Assembly: GCA_947450325.1 (NCBI GenBank)
Contig: CANFUT010000004.1
Span: 85,491-149,490 of the forward strand
Length of the DNA stretch: 64,000 bases
Reading direction: 5' to 3'
Origin: Flavobacteriia bacterium
GTDB taxonomy: Bacteria > Bacteroidota > Bacteroidia > Flavobacteriales_D > Crocinitomicaceae
The notes under the pieces were generated by a model. The model did not search any database. It saw only the letters and a program-made list of their open reading frames with translations, and was not told where the DNA came from. Each line of letters opens with the position of its first letter. Positions within the stretch are counted from its first letter, which is position 1. Shown here piece by piece: positions 1 to 7,853 of the stretch. The position numbers and the translations under genes are program-made.

Positions 1-445
1 CTAAATCACCCATTACTTCATCCGCCAAATCAGCGAAGTCCGTCATGTTTCCTTCGATCAATTCGAAGTATTTGGTCTTATCCCAAATTTCAATGCGGTC
101 ATTGTAGGCGATGAGCATCACGTCTTTGTTCAATCCAACGCGTTCCATGTGTGTCACAGGAATTAATATTCTGCCAGCGCTGTCAAGTGCCAATGCTTTT
201 GCTCCTTGGTGGAACAAACGGTAGAACATTCTGTTTTTGGGCTTGAACAAATTCATTTTAGACAATTTTTCACTCAATTTTTCCCATTCATTCATAGGAT
301 AAAGTGTCAAACAGTCCTCAAAACCTTTGTTGAGCATGAAATTTTCTTGGGCAGCAGGAGAAAGCTGTTTCCTCAAACTTGATGGAAACAAGAAACGTCC
401 TTTGACGTCTAACTTTACTTCATATTCTCCTACTAAACCTGCCAT
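1..445 (-). CDS. mraZ: Transcriptional regulator MraZ (3' end beyond window)
   Basis: The minus-strand reading frame from ATG at 445 runs off the left edge, giving about 148 residues. It starts MAGLVGEYEVKLDVKGRFLFPS and contains a second LDSAGRILIP repeat, the two AbrB/SpoVT-like DNA-binding repeats that define MraZ. In the family MraZ is a nucleoid-associated repressor at the head of the division and cell-wall (dcw) cluster and represses its own promoter. The rest of that cluster would lie beyond the left edge. Phased GTGG boxes lie just upstream (see the operator entry), which fits autoregulation. The identity rests on the start motif, both repeats and the operator. Confidence 0.93.
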   Translation of the reverse strand, partial: MAGLVGEYEVKLDVKGRFLFPSSLRKQLSPAAQENFMLNKGFEDCLTLYPMNEWEKLSEKLSKMNLFKPKNRMFYRLFHQGAKALALDSAGRILIPVTHMERVGLNKDVMLIAYNDRIEIWDKTKYFELIEGNMTDFADLADEVMGDL

Positions 446-460
446 AACGGTAATAATGGG

Positions 461-494
461 TAAAAATAAGGAGAAAACTTCCACTTTTTACCAC
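461..494 (-). promoter_or_regulatory. mraZ promoter with MraZ-type operator
   Basis: On the minus strand a TATTTTTA box (468-461) lies 15 nt before the mraZ ATG. Immediately upstream is GTGGTAAAAAGTGG (494-481), two GTGG boxes exactly 10 bp apart. E. coli MraZ is known to bind direct TGGGN repeats separated by 5 nt, the same 10-bp phasing. The boxes cover where the -33 element would sit, as expected of a repressor site. That MraZ binds here is inference. Confidence 0.6.
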
Positions 495-600
495 CAATGA
501 TTACTATGTTGATAACTTCTTACTGTATTTGGTTCAATAAGGTTACATGAATGTTTGAAAAAGTATTGATTTTATTGAATTTAATCTTGAAAATGTGCTT

Positions 601-634
601 GTGGTAAAAAGTGGTAGAAAATGTTTTGATGTGG
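601..634 (+). promoter_or_regulatory. Second MraZ-type GTGG array, inverted copy
   Basis: GTGGTAAAAAGTGG at 601-614 is an exact inverted copy of the 14 bp at 481-494. GTGG occurs at 601, 611 and 631, in 10/20-bp phase. It points away from mraZ and no plus-strand gene follows nearby, so it is either a distal auxiliary operator or part of a 14-bp inverted repeat. The rest of the 446-745 gap holds the terminator of the next gene and otherwise only AT-rich sequence. Confidence 0.5.
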
Positions 635-687
635 ATAATTTTTGGATTGTTGATTTCTTTTGATTGGATATTTTTCAAAAAAAAGGA

Positions 688-723
688 CAAAAAAAATCCT
701 GACTACTTTTCTGTAATCAGGAT
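688..723 (-). terminator. Terminator of the S74/T9SS protein gene
   Basis: ATCCTGA (696-702) pairs with TCAGGAT (717-723). After one mismatch TAC pairs with GTA around a 6-nt loop. On the minus strand the stem is followed by a run of T (plus-strand A's at 689-696). It lies 22 nt past the stop of the 746-3580 gene and separates it from mraZ. Confidence 0.8.
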
Positions 724-745
724 AAAAAAAGAAAGGTAAGAAAAC

Positions 746-3580
746 TTATTCCTTCACCATTTTCTTAGTTGAAACGATTTGTCCATCAGCTACTAAAGTG
801 TATGTATAAGTTCCAGAAGATAGATCTTCTCCGAAAACATTCAATTGCCCTGCACCGCGTTCGTTTATATCTACAACTTTAATCAATTTGCCTTGAAGAT
901 CATAAAAATGAATTTGGGCTTTCCCAACTGTTGCTGGAATTGAGTAAGTAATAATTGTTGATTCAGCAAAAGGATTTGGTACATTTTGATCTAAAATAAT
1001 TGTGTTTTTATCAGACAGATTAACATTGATTGCTGTTCTAATTTGTTCTTGAACCATTTCAGGTGTTTGCTGAATGGAAGAATTGCTCAATTGACATAAA
1101 AACGGTAAAATACCACTCAAGCAGTTTTCTAATTGAGTAAGACGATTATTTAAGTCACCAACTACCGTATTTAAGCTGTCAATTTTTTCATCTTGTGCAT
1201 CTATTTTTTCATCTTGCTCTTTAACCGCTGAAATTAAAATTGGAATAAATGCATTGTAATTTAAGCTTTTGTAAGTTATTTCTTGCGTTAGCATATTTCC
1301 TAGTGAGTCATATCTTGCTGGTTTTGTTATTTCAGAAACCAAAGAAGGTAAAACTTGTTCTACATCTTGCGCAATCATTCCGTATTGCAATGTTCCAGGA
1401 AAATTAATTCCATAGTTGTTATTTGTGTCTAAATAATAAGTTTTAGGCGAGATTTCTTCTAAGATTTCAAGTCCATTGGAAAAATTATTAACGTCATTTT
1501 TGAATTGTTGGTCAGAAGCAATCAAATAGCCAGAACCTGAAGTAGCTCCTCCATTTACGTATACATCTCCTTCAAAATAACCTGCATAATTGACGTAAGT
1601 TCCTCCGCTTGCTTGTCCATAAACACCTACTGAATATGCTCCTCCTGCTCCAATTCCTGCTACTCCTACAGATTGTCTTGCGCTACTTGCATAAAATAAT
1701 CCACCTAAATTTAGGCTTCCATCTAACATGTTGTATCCATTTGCTTCGCCATATACTCCTGCAAAAAGTGTTTTGAAGGTGTTAGAGGTATCTGTATTTA
1801 GAAAATGACCAGCAAATGTTTGGGTGCCCGGTAAAGAAATTATCGAAGGATGTGTTTGTAAGGAACTAATTTTCCCTGGTAGGATATCACCACACGCATA
1901 CCCAACTCCGAAATGATTTACACCAAGGCTATCATTTTTTGTAAAATAGAAATTATGATTATTCAAATCTTCTTTTGTATCTGAAAATAATTTTCCATTT
2001 ACTGTGTCGCCGCATGGAACTCCAAACTGGCCTGGTACTGAACTCGCCCAACGCAATACTCCCATTGAATCAACCATCACAATTTTATTTACAGTAGAAT
2101 CAGCAAAATAGAGTGAATCTGGTAAAAATCTGAAACGACCATTTCCAACAACATCTAATTTATGTGTCGGTTCTTCATTTACTCCAAGTACCGTGAAGTC
2201 TCCAATTCCAACACGACCATAATTTGTCACAGTGTCTAAATAGGTGAATGTGGTGTCTCTAAATGGTACGATGCGCATAGTTTCTAAACCGCTGTTAGAT
2301 TGTGAGACAGGATCTCCTTGCCCAGGAGGAAATGCTGTGGTTGTAGAGGTGAAAATAAAACGAAGTTTATCTGGTCCGTTTGGTGTAATTCCTGCAACTT
2401 GATTATCTCCCCAATTGATTATTGCGTCAGCTCTGTCTGGACCTTCTCTTTTCAGCCCAACATACATGTTATCAGTTCCATCTGATATAAAAGTACCTAT
2501 GTCCATCCATTTTCGCCATCCATCTGTACTAGGTCCCGATGCATTTGCACCTGTGTTGTAACCAAGATGAAGTAAACTTAATGGTTTTGTGATTGGATTG
2601 GAACCGTTGTGACTAATCGCTATCCTTGTTATATTTGTTGGGTTAGTTATTCCGCCGTAAGTAAGACCTTGAGTATTTACAAGCGCACCAACTGAAGTAA
2701 CTCTTAATCTCTCGCCTTGTGCCACACCGCCGGCGGTATTATCCCAATCTGTTTGCACTATAAACGGAGTATTTTCTTGCCATTGCAAAAAGGCAGTTTG
2801 CCTTGGTGCGCCATTCGAGATAATTGGCTGAATACCGAACTTCAAACCATCAAGTGCTGTATTTCCAGTTCCTTGTACAAGCGGAGAATTGGTGCTTGAT
2901 ATTTGTAAATAATTTGGCAATGCACTCTCTGCATTCATGTGCAAGCGATTGCGCGGTGTAAATTGCGGGCCAATGGCGACATGACCTGAAAGCGTACCAA
3001 CATGATTTATAGGACCTGATGATTCCATACGCATAAATTCGTACCCTTCAAATGAACTCGCACTTAAAGGGTTGGCAATGTCTCCGTTTCCATTTAGCGA
3101 AGTTGCGGTGAATAAAAAGCGCAAGCGGTCTGTACCCATATCGTCACTCCAACTCACAATCGCATCACTTCTATTATTTCCCGGTTCTTGCTTCAAGCCA
3201 ACATACATCGCGTCTGAATTTTCGCGCATGAATAGCCCCGTTTTCATCCAACTTCTCCATTGACCACCTGTAAATTGCGGTACATTATTTGGCCCCTCCA
3301 AGTGCAACATTGACCATGGAGAATTATTGGTGAAATAGCCACTAGGTGCAATACCCAAATAACCGCTTGTGTTTTGATTTACAAAATTGATTAAGGTATT
3401 TTGATTGCCGTTTAAACGCATTCTATTAATGCCATTCGTTTTAGTGAAAAGAGGATTAGCAAAATTCGAAAAATCGTAACCAAGATATTTATTGTTTGCC
3501 CAAGTATTATTATTGGTAGTACTTTGACTAAAAGCAAAGCTATACAATACAAGAAAATTAGCTAATAATATTTTTTTCAT
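746..3580 (-). CDS. Secreted protein with S74 chaperone domain and T9SS type A sorting domain
   Basis: 944 aa. A signal peptide (MKKILLANFLVLYSFAFSQ) is followed by two related segments at about 91-185 and 335-437, both carrying WR-x-WM...G-F...D-x-MYVGLK, so an internal duplication. Near residue 688 is SDQQFK, the Ser-Lys dyad region of Peptidase_S74. That domain is the intramolecular chaperone known from phage tail fibres, which trimerises and cleaves itself off. It is followed by GMIAQDVEQVLP and a coiled coil (about 783-820, repeats of DEKID). The last ~80 residues (NVPNPFAEST...YDLQGKLI...KKMVKE) form a T9SS type A sorting domain. Probably a trimeric surface fibre or adhesin; the ligand is unknown. 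It lies 11 nt after the type B T9SS gene and may share its transcript. Confidence 0.85.
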   Translation of the reverse strand: MKKILLANFLVLYSFAFSQSTTNNNTWANNKYLGYDFSNFANPLFTKTNGINRMRLNGNQNTLINFVNQNTSGYLGIAPSGYFTNNSPWSMLHLEGPNNVPQFTGGQWRSWMKTGLFMRENSDAMYVGLKQEPGNNRSDAIVSWSDDMGTDRLRFLFTATSLNGNGDIANPLSASSFEGYEFMRMESSGPINHVGTLSGHVAIGPQFTPRNRLHMNAESALPNYLQISSTNSPLVQGTGNTALDGLKFGIQPIISNGAPRQTAFLQWQENTPFIVQTDWDNTAGGVAQGERLRVTSVGALVNTQGLTYGGITNPTNITRIAISHNGSNPITKPLSLLHLGYNTGANASGPSTDGWRKWMDIGTFISDGTDNMYVGLKREGPDRADAIINWGDNQVAGITPNGPDKLRFIFTSTTTAFPPGQGDPVSQSNSGLETMRIVPFRDTTFTYLDTVTNYGRVGIGDFTVLGVNEEPTHKLDVVGNGRFRFLPDSLYFADSTVNKIVMVDSMGVLRWASSVPGQFGVPCGDTVNGKLFSDTKEDLNNHNFYFTKNDSLGVNHFGVGYACGDILPGKISSLQTHPSIISLPGTQTFAGHFLNTDTSNTFKTLFAGVYGEANGYNMLDGSLNLGGLFYASSARQSVGVAGIGAGGAYSVGVYGQASGGTYVNYAGYFEGDVYVNGGATSGSGYLIASDQQFKNDVNNFSNGLEILEEISPKTYYLDTNNNYGINFPGTLQYGMIAQDVEQVLPSLVSEITKPARYDSLGNMLTQEITYKSLNYNAFIPILISAVKEQDEKIDAQDEKIDSLNTVVGDLNNRLTQLENCLSGILPFLCQLSNSSIQQTPEMVQEQIRTAINVNLSDKNTIILDQNVPNPFAESTIITYSIPATVGKAQIHFYDLQGKLIKVVDINERGAGQLNVFGEDLSSGTYTYTLVADGQIVSTKKMVKE

Positions 3581-3591
3581 ATTTCATTTGA

Positions 3592-4548
3592 TTACCTAAT
3601 CAAATGAATAAACCCGTTTTTAAAACTTTTTTTGTCTTTGAAAATAATTTGATAGAAATAGACCCCATCAGAAAGCAAATTTTTATTAAAATCAGTGCCA
3701 TCCCAGCCATCCTTCATATTGATGGTATTTATCTTTTCACCCCATCTATTAAAGATATTAACTTTGAAATCATTAGAGACATTAACGTTTTTGAAAGCAA
3801 TTTCATTAACACCGTCTCCATTTGGAGTAAGGCAGTTTTCGTAATTAAAATCTAGTTCAGTTAAGGTGACTAAATCTAGATAATAGTAACAATCTTTTCC
3901 TGAAATAATATTCAATGTATCAATTTTGGTATTGAGATCAGAGGAAAAGTTTCCAATTATAATATAATTTTCATTGCCTTGCGATTCGAAAAAAAAAGAA
4001 ATTTTTATCCAATTGGTTGAATCTAATACTAAAGTATCACTCACTAAAATTGAATTTGCTTGAATTAAACTATTTGTATTAAAATGAACACTATCACCCG
4101 AAAATCCGAATCCGAATTGACTGGATGCAATTGGACTTGAAGTTGCTAGATTTACATAATAAGCTGCTTCATAGATTTTATTGGCTGCAAGTTGCTTACT
4201 TAACTTACAAGAAATGTATTCTCGGTAGTCAGTTCCTTGACCGTAAGGTACAATTCCAACATATCCATTTCCTTCTTTTGCATATTGATATCCTAATCCA
4301 TTTAGAGGAACACTATTATTAAAAGACAAATCTGAACAAATATTGTATATGTCAGGGGTTGAATTACTTGGGCTAAACCAACCAATGGCTTTATTTAATG
4401 ATATTGCATCAAATGGACAATCACTCAAAATTTCAAAACTCCCATTAGGCACTAAATTCTCTTGCGCTTTCAGATTGAAACCGATTAAAAACAAAAAGAT
4501 ATAAAAAACGAATTTATTCAATTGATAAGAATTGTTTTTAAAAAACAT
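3592..4548 (-). CDS. Secreted protein with T9SS type B (gliding-motility type) C-terminus
   Basis: 318 aa from ATG at 4548. A TTG seven codons upstream opens the same frame but precedes the hydrophobic signal (FVFYIFLFLIGFNLKAQ) and is less likely. After cleavage the protein starts near ENLVPNGSFE, a motif common at the N-terminus of Bacteroidota carbohydrate-binding-like surface proteins. The C-terminus (TPNGDGVNE, FNRWGEKI, WDGTD, LSDGVYFYQI) is a textbook CHU_C/type B sorting domain, recognised by T9SS for export and often for attachment. The middle is an unrecognised beta-rich domain. The downstream S74 gene starts 11 nt after this stop, so the two are probably co-transcribed. Function beyond surface export is unknown. 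Confidence 0.82.
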   Translation of the reverse strand: MFFKNNSYQLNKFVFYIFLFLIGFNLKAQENLVPNGSFEILSDCPFDAISLNKAIGWFSPSNSTPDIYNICSDLSFNNSVPLNGLGYQYAKEGNGYVGIVPYGQGTDYREYISCKLSKQLAANKIYEAAYYVNLATSSPIASSQFGFGFSGDSVHFNTNSLIQANSILVSDTLVLDSTNWIKISFFFESQGNENYIIIGNFSSDLNTKIDTLNIISGKDCYYYLDLVTLTELDFNYENCLTPNGDGVNEIAFKNVNVSNDFKVNIFNRWGEKINTINMKDGWDGTDFNKNLLSDGVYFYQIIFKDKKSFKNGFIHLIR

Positions 4549-4715
4549 ACATTTTCCAATACTAAACAACGAAAATTTGGCACATTCAGTTGAAAAGAAA
4601 ATGTATTTTAACTCTGTTTTCTAAATGTCTGAACCAAAAACAGGAAAGGGTCGCCTTCATTCAGGTCTTTTTAAGTTTTAGCAATTTTGTAACATGCTTT
4701 TCCAAACAAGATTTT

Positions 4716-4807
4716 TATTTTTGTCCTTGATATAGGTCATCGAAAATTTATATCAAAAGGGAGATAATTGAGAAGCAGCATGTTTTTTGGTTGTCTCCTT
4801 TCTTTTT
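4716..4807 (+). ncRNA. Candidate small RNA or terC leader ending in an orphan terminator
   Basis: This lies in the 488-nt divergent gap between 4548 and 5037. A TATTTTTG box (4716-4723) precedes TTGATATA (4727-4734), which pairs perfectly with TATATCAA (4749-4756) around a 14-nt loop. A second hairpin follows, AAGG-G-AGATAA (4757-4767) with TTGTCTCCTT (4791-4800) and one bulge, then TCTTTTTT. No plus-strand gene lies upstream for this terminator to serve. It therefore ends either a short independent RNA or an attenuated 5' leader of terC. I do not recognise a known riboswitch core. No good -33 is visible at the usual spacing. Confidence 0.35.
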
Positions 4808-5036
4808 TAATTAGTAGTTAATAAGTGTTTCGGATACGAAAATAAAAAAGTATTTTTTAAAAAACAATGGTATTTGTACTAAAAAACTAGTAAAATAGTT
4901 CTAAAATAATTTTTTCACATTTTTGGTTTAAATTAGGCAAATTTTATCTTTTGCTATTTCCCGCCAAAACCCTTAATTTTACACCCAAATTCAAAAGTTC
5001 CAAATTGGAATTTCAAAAACGAAAACAAAATTCAAC

Positions 5037-6038
5037 ATGCTCGATCATCCTTTATTAATTGCAGGTTTTTCAATTGTTGTAGTAGTAATGTTGTTGCTCG
5101 ATTTGGGGATTTTCAACAAAAAAGGGCATGTCATTTCCAACAAAGAAGCGGTCGTTTGGTCGTTGGTTTGGATTGGATTGTCGATGGCTTTCAGCGGAGT
5201 CATTTATTTCACTTTTGGCTATAAAAATGGGGTGAATGTAGGCCTGGAAAAATTCTCGCAATTTCAATCCGCTTATTGGATCGAGAAATCACTTTCAGTA
5301 GATAATTTGTTTGTTTTTATCCTCGTTTTTGGCTTTTTTCAAGTGCCGAAAGAAAACCAACACAAAGTCCTTTTTTGGGGAATTATCGGTGCATTGATTT
5401 TGCGCGCGTTCTTCATTTTTGCAGGCATCGGCTTGATAAAATTGACTTATTTACCTGATTTCAATTTGTTTGGAGTGTTGTTCCACAAAGTAAATGTGGT
5501 GTTGACATTATTTGGTTTGTTTTTGATTTATGCTGGAATCAAATCTTGGTTTGCGCATGATGATTCCGATGAGGAAAAAGATTTCACGAAAAGTGCTGGC
5601 GCAAAATTCATTTACCGCTTTTTTAAAGTGAGCAAGAACTACGATGGCGATCGTTTTTTCACCATCGAAAACGGATTGAAAGTTGCCACGCCAATGTTGG
5701 TCGTGATTGGCGTAATTGAGTTCACAGATTTGCTTTTCGCCGTAGATTCCATTCCAGCAATTTTTGCCATCGCACCTGATGATCCATTCATTCTCTACAC
5801 CTCCAATATTTTTGCCATTTTGGGATTGCGTTCTTTGTATTTTATTTTGGCGAATTTCATCCACATGTTCAGCAAATTGCAATATGGTTTGGCGATTATT
5901 TTGTCATTCATCGGATTGAAAATGGTGATTTCGCCTTTCTTCCACATCAGTTCAGCGCATTCGTTGATTGTGGTGGCGGGTGTTTTGCTTTTGTCTGTTG
6001 TGGTTTCGCTGCTTTTTCCAGAGAAAGAAGGGGAGTAG
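5037..6038 (+). CDS. TerC/Alx family integral membrane protein
   Basis: 333 aa with about eight or nine hydrophobic segments. Family features visible are LLLDLGIFNKK near residue 20, EKSLSVDNLFVFILVF (about 83-98), and VIEFTDLLFAVDSIPAIFAI with FILYTSNIFAILGLRSLYF in the C-terminal half. The acidic residues in the DN and DS motifs are conserved in the family. Relatives include E. coli Alx and TerC, linked to manganese export and metallation of exported proteins at the inner membrane. The gene stands alone, 58 nt before engB, which has its own promoter. Upstream, TTTTTG and TATCTTTTG are about 19 nt apart near 4920-4955, a plausible but imperfect promoter. Confidence 0.88.
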   Translation: MLDHPLLIAGFSIVVVVMLLLDLGIFNKKGHVISNKEAVVWSLVWIGLSMAFSGVIYFTFGYKNGVNVGLEKFSQFQSAYWIEKSLSVDNLFVFILVFGFFQVPKENQHKVLFWGIIGALILRAFFIFAGIGLIKLTYLPDFNLFGVLFHKVNVVLTLFGLFLIYAGIKSWFAHDDSDEEKDFTKSAGAKFIYRFFKVSKNYDGDRFFTIENGLKVATPMLVVIGVIEFTDLLFAVDSIPAIFAIAPDDPFILYTSNIFAILGLRSLYFILANFIHMFSKLQYGLAIILSFIGLKMVISPFFHISSAHSLIVVAGVLLLSVVVSLLFPEKEGE

Positions 6039-6052
6039 CGACAAGTCTTCTC

Positions 6053-6082
6053 TTGCAACAACAAAGTTTATCCGTACCTTTG
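6053..6082 (+). promoter_or_regulatory. engB promoter, canonical Bacteroidota -33/-7
   Basis: TTG at 6053-6055 and TACCTTTG at 6075-6082 are separated by exactly 19 nt. This matches the Bacteroidota consensus TTG-N19-TAnnTTTG. It lies between the terC stop (6038) and the engB ATG (6097), so engB has its own promoter and cannot start inside terC. Confidence 0.8.
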
Positions 6083-6096
6083 CCAAAAATTTTACC

Positions 6097-6705
6097 ATGA
6101 ATATCAAATCCGCAACATTTGTTGTAAGTAACAGTGACCACAAACTTTGTCCTACGGATGGAAAACCAGAATTTGCGTTTATTGGTCGCTCGAATGTTGG
6201 AAAATCGTCTTTGATTAACATGTTGACGAACCAAAAAAAGTTGGCAAAAACGTCTTCTACGCCTGGAAAAACACAATTGATTAATCACTTTGAAATCAAC
6301 AAAGATTGGTATTTGGTCGATTTGCCGGGTTATGGTTTTGCGAAAGCTTCCAAAGTGGCGCGATTGAAATGGGAAAAATTTATTTCTGAATACTTGACGC
6401 AGCGCCAGCCTTTGATGAATATTTTTGTATTGATCGATTCACGCCTTGAACCACAACAAATTGATATAGAATTCATGAATTGGTGCGGTGAAAAAGGATT
6501 GCCATTTTCGATGGTTTTCACTAAAATCGACAAACTTTCATCTTCCGCTTTGCAAAAGAATTTAGCTGCATACAAAAAAGAAATGCTGAAATTTTGGGAT
6601 GATTTGCCACCAGTTTTTACGACGTCAAGTGAATCTAAATTTGGTCAAGAAAAATTGTTGAATTACATCGATGAGATTTTGAAATCATTGAAAGAAGCGA
6701 AGTAA
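6097..6705 (+). CDS. engB: Ribosome biogenesis GTP-binding protein EngB/YsxC
   Basis: 202 aa, the usual length of the family. G-domain motifs in order: GRSNVGKSS (G1, residues 30-38), STPGKTQ (G2), DLPGYG (G3, 75-80), TKID (G4). In bacteria this essential GTPase takes part in assembly of the 50S ribosomal subunit. The frame stays open upstream to 5968 inside terC. I chose ATG 6097 because the promoter at 6053-6082 lies downstream of every earlier start and the resulting N-terminus (MNIKSATFVVSN) matches the family. Confidence 0.95.
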   Translation: MNIKSATFVVSNSDHKLCPTDGKPEFAFIGRSNVGKSSLINMLTNQKKLAKTSSTPGKTQLINHFEINKDWYLVDLPGYGFAKASKVARLKWEKFISEYLTQRQPLMNIFVLIDSRLEPQQIDIEFMNWCGEKGLPFSMVFTKIDKLSSSALQKNLAAYKKEMLKFWDDLPPVFTTSSESKFGQEKLLNYIDEILKSLKEAK

Positions 6706-6714
6706 TTCACAAGA

Positions 6715-7527
6715 TCAAAATTGTTTTTCTAAATATTCGTAAGCGACCTGAATTTCAATAAATTTTTGTTGCGCAGCTTGATAAATATGTTCTTCCGCAT
6801 TGATGAATTTATCAGGATGATGTTCCATCGCTAATTTGCGATATGCTTTCTTGACTTCCTTCAAATCCGCAGTGACTGCAATTCCTAGAATCGCGCAATA
6901 TTTTGCTTTGTAATTTGGGCTTGAATAATTGCTCGTGGTCCTATTTTTCCAAGATTCTTGTTCTTGTCGAGCGCGTCGTTCTTGGGTTTCTTTCATTGGT
7001 AGAATAATTTCTTCTACCAGTTTTTTATCTAAAAGAATTTTTTCTCCGAAAGATTCAATCACTTGTAATTCAAGCGGATGAATTTGTTGGTCGATAAACG
7101 CAAAATCTGCTAAAAATTGGATTAGTTTGAATTTGTAATTTTCACTAAATCCATGTCTATTGATATAGCCAGCGACAGAATTGATTTGAATTGGATATTT
7201 TCTAGCTTGAAGCAAGGATGTTTTTACTTCATTGAAATAATTATTATATCTATCTTCAGATTGTTGTAAACTACTATCATTGAGCAAGTATTTGTACAAA
7301 AAAACCAATTTTTTATGCACTTCAACTGGATGCTGACCAACCAAAAGTCCTGCGAGCGAAATGTGAATCAACGCTAAACTATCGGCATTGTGATCTAGAT
7401 TTGGGGGAACAATTCCTTTGCTCCAATATTTCGTAAAATTAGAACCAAATCCTAGAAACTTTGGGAATCCTAAAAATAATGAAGAGAAAATTATGAGCGC
7501 AATGACAAGACCAGTTAGAATCTCCAT
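6715..7527 (-). CDS. Membrane-anchored TerB/J-domain protein, DjlA-like
   Basis: 270 aa. An N-terminal membrane helix (about 3-24) is followed by an all-helical acidic region (about 50-175, with FADFAFIDQQIHPLELQVI) resembling the TerB fold. A C-terminal J-domain covers about 206-268, with the HPD tripeptide in EHHPDK. The order membrane helix-TerB-J matches DjlA-type co-chaperones, which stimulate DnaK at the inner membrane. It is convergent with engB with a 9-nt gap. The partner and the envelope process served are not evident. Confidence 0.8.
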   Translation of the reverse strand: MEILTGLVIALIIFSSLFLGFPKFLGFGSNFTKYWSKGIVPPNLDHNADSLALIHISLAGLLVGQHPVEVHKKLVFLYKYLLNDSSLQQSEDRYNNYFNEVKTSLLQARKYPIQINSVAGYINRHGFSENYKFKLIQFLADFAFIDQQIHPLELQVIESFGEKILLDKKLVEEIILPMKETQERRARQEQESWKNRTTSNYSSPNYKAKYCAILGIAVTADLKEVKKAYRKLAMEHHPDKFINAEEHIYQAAQQKFIEIQVAYEYLEKQF

Positions 7528-7554
7528 GTTGAATAAAAAAATTAGACCGTAAAA

Positions 7555-7827
7555 TTATCTTTTTCTCGCTTCTTTTTTCAATCTTTTGTTATTTCTTTTG
7601 ATTCTGTTTTTTGCTTCTTTGGTTTGCATGCTCCAATAGCGATCATAAGCTGCTTTTTGCGCCTTTTTGTTGATTTTTGCTTGTTCTTTTTTCTGTTTTG
7701 CGAGCTGTTCTTCCGCTTCTTTGACCGATTGTGGATTGTTGCTGCCAGGCGCATCAGTGGATTTACATGAAGAAATACTTCCTGTTAAAAGCAATAATAA
7801 AATGAAAATTATCGTTTTGATTTGCAT
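7555..7827 (-). CDS. Small basic lipoprotein, unknown function
   Basis: 90 aa. A hydrophobic signal ends in a lipobox (GSISSC). The mature part is almost entirely charged and helical (EEQLAKQKKEQAKINKKAQKA, then a strongly basic tail with many Lys and Arg). It lies 27 nt upstream of the J-domain gene on the same strand and may share its transcript. I do not recognise a family. The basic tail could contact anionic lipid or peptidoglycan, but that is a guess. Confidence 0.7.
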   Translation of the reverse strand: MQIKTIIFILLLLLTGSISSCKSTDAPGSNNPQSVKEAEEQLAKQKKEQAKINKKAQKAAYDRYWSMQTKEAKNRIKRNNKRLKKEARKR

Positions 7828-7834
7828 AACTTTG
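7827..7834 (+). promoter_or_regulatory. -7 element for the Rieske-like lipoprotein gene
   Basis: TAACTTTG (7827-7834) matches TAnnTTTG exactly and lies 19 nt before ATG 7854. It overlaps the start codon of the divergent small lipoprotein gene. No TTG is seen at the usual upstream distance. Confidence 0.5.
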
Positions 7835-7853
7835 TAAATATCCTTTCAATGAT

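Noticed and set aside
4716..4807. yybP-ykoY manganese riboswitch upstream of terC
   Set aside because: The GGGAG-like stretch is suggestive, but I could not find the paired conserved loops, so I call only an unassigned RNA.
5968..6096. N-terminal extension of engB into terC
   Set aside because: The residues are not family-like and the engB promoter lies downstream of them.
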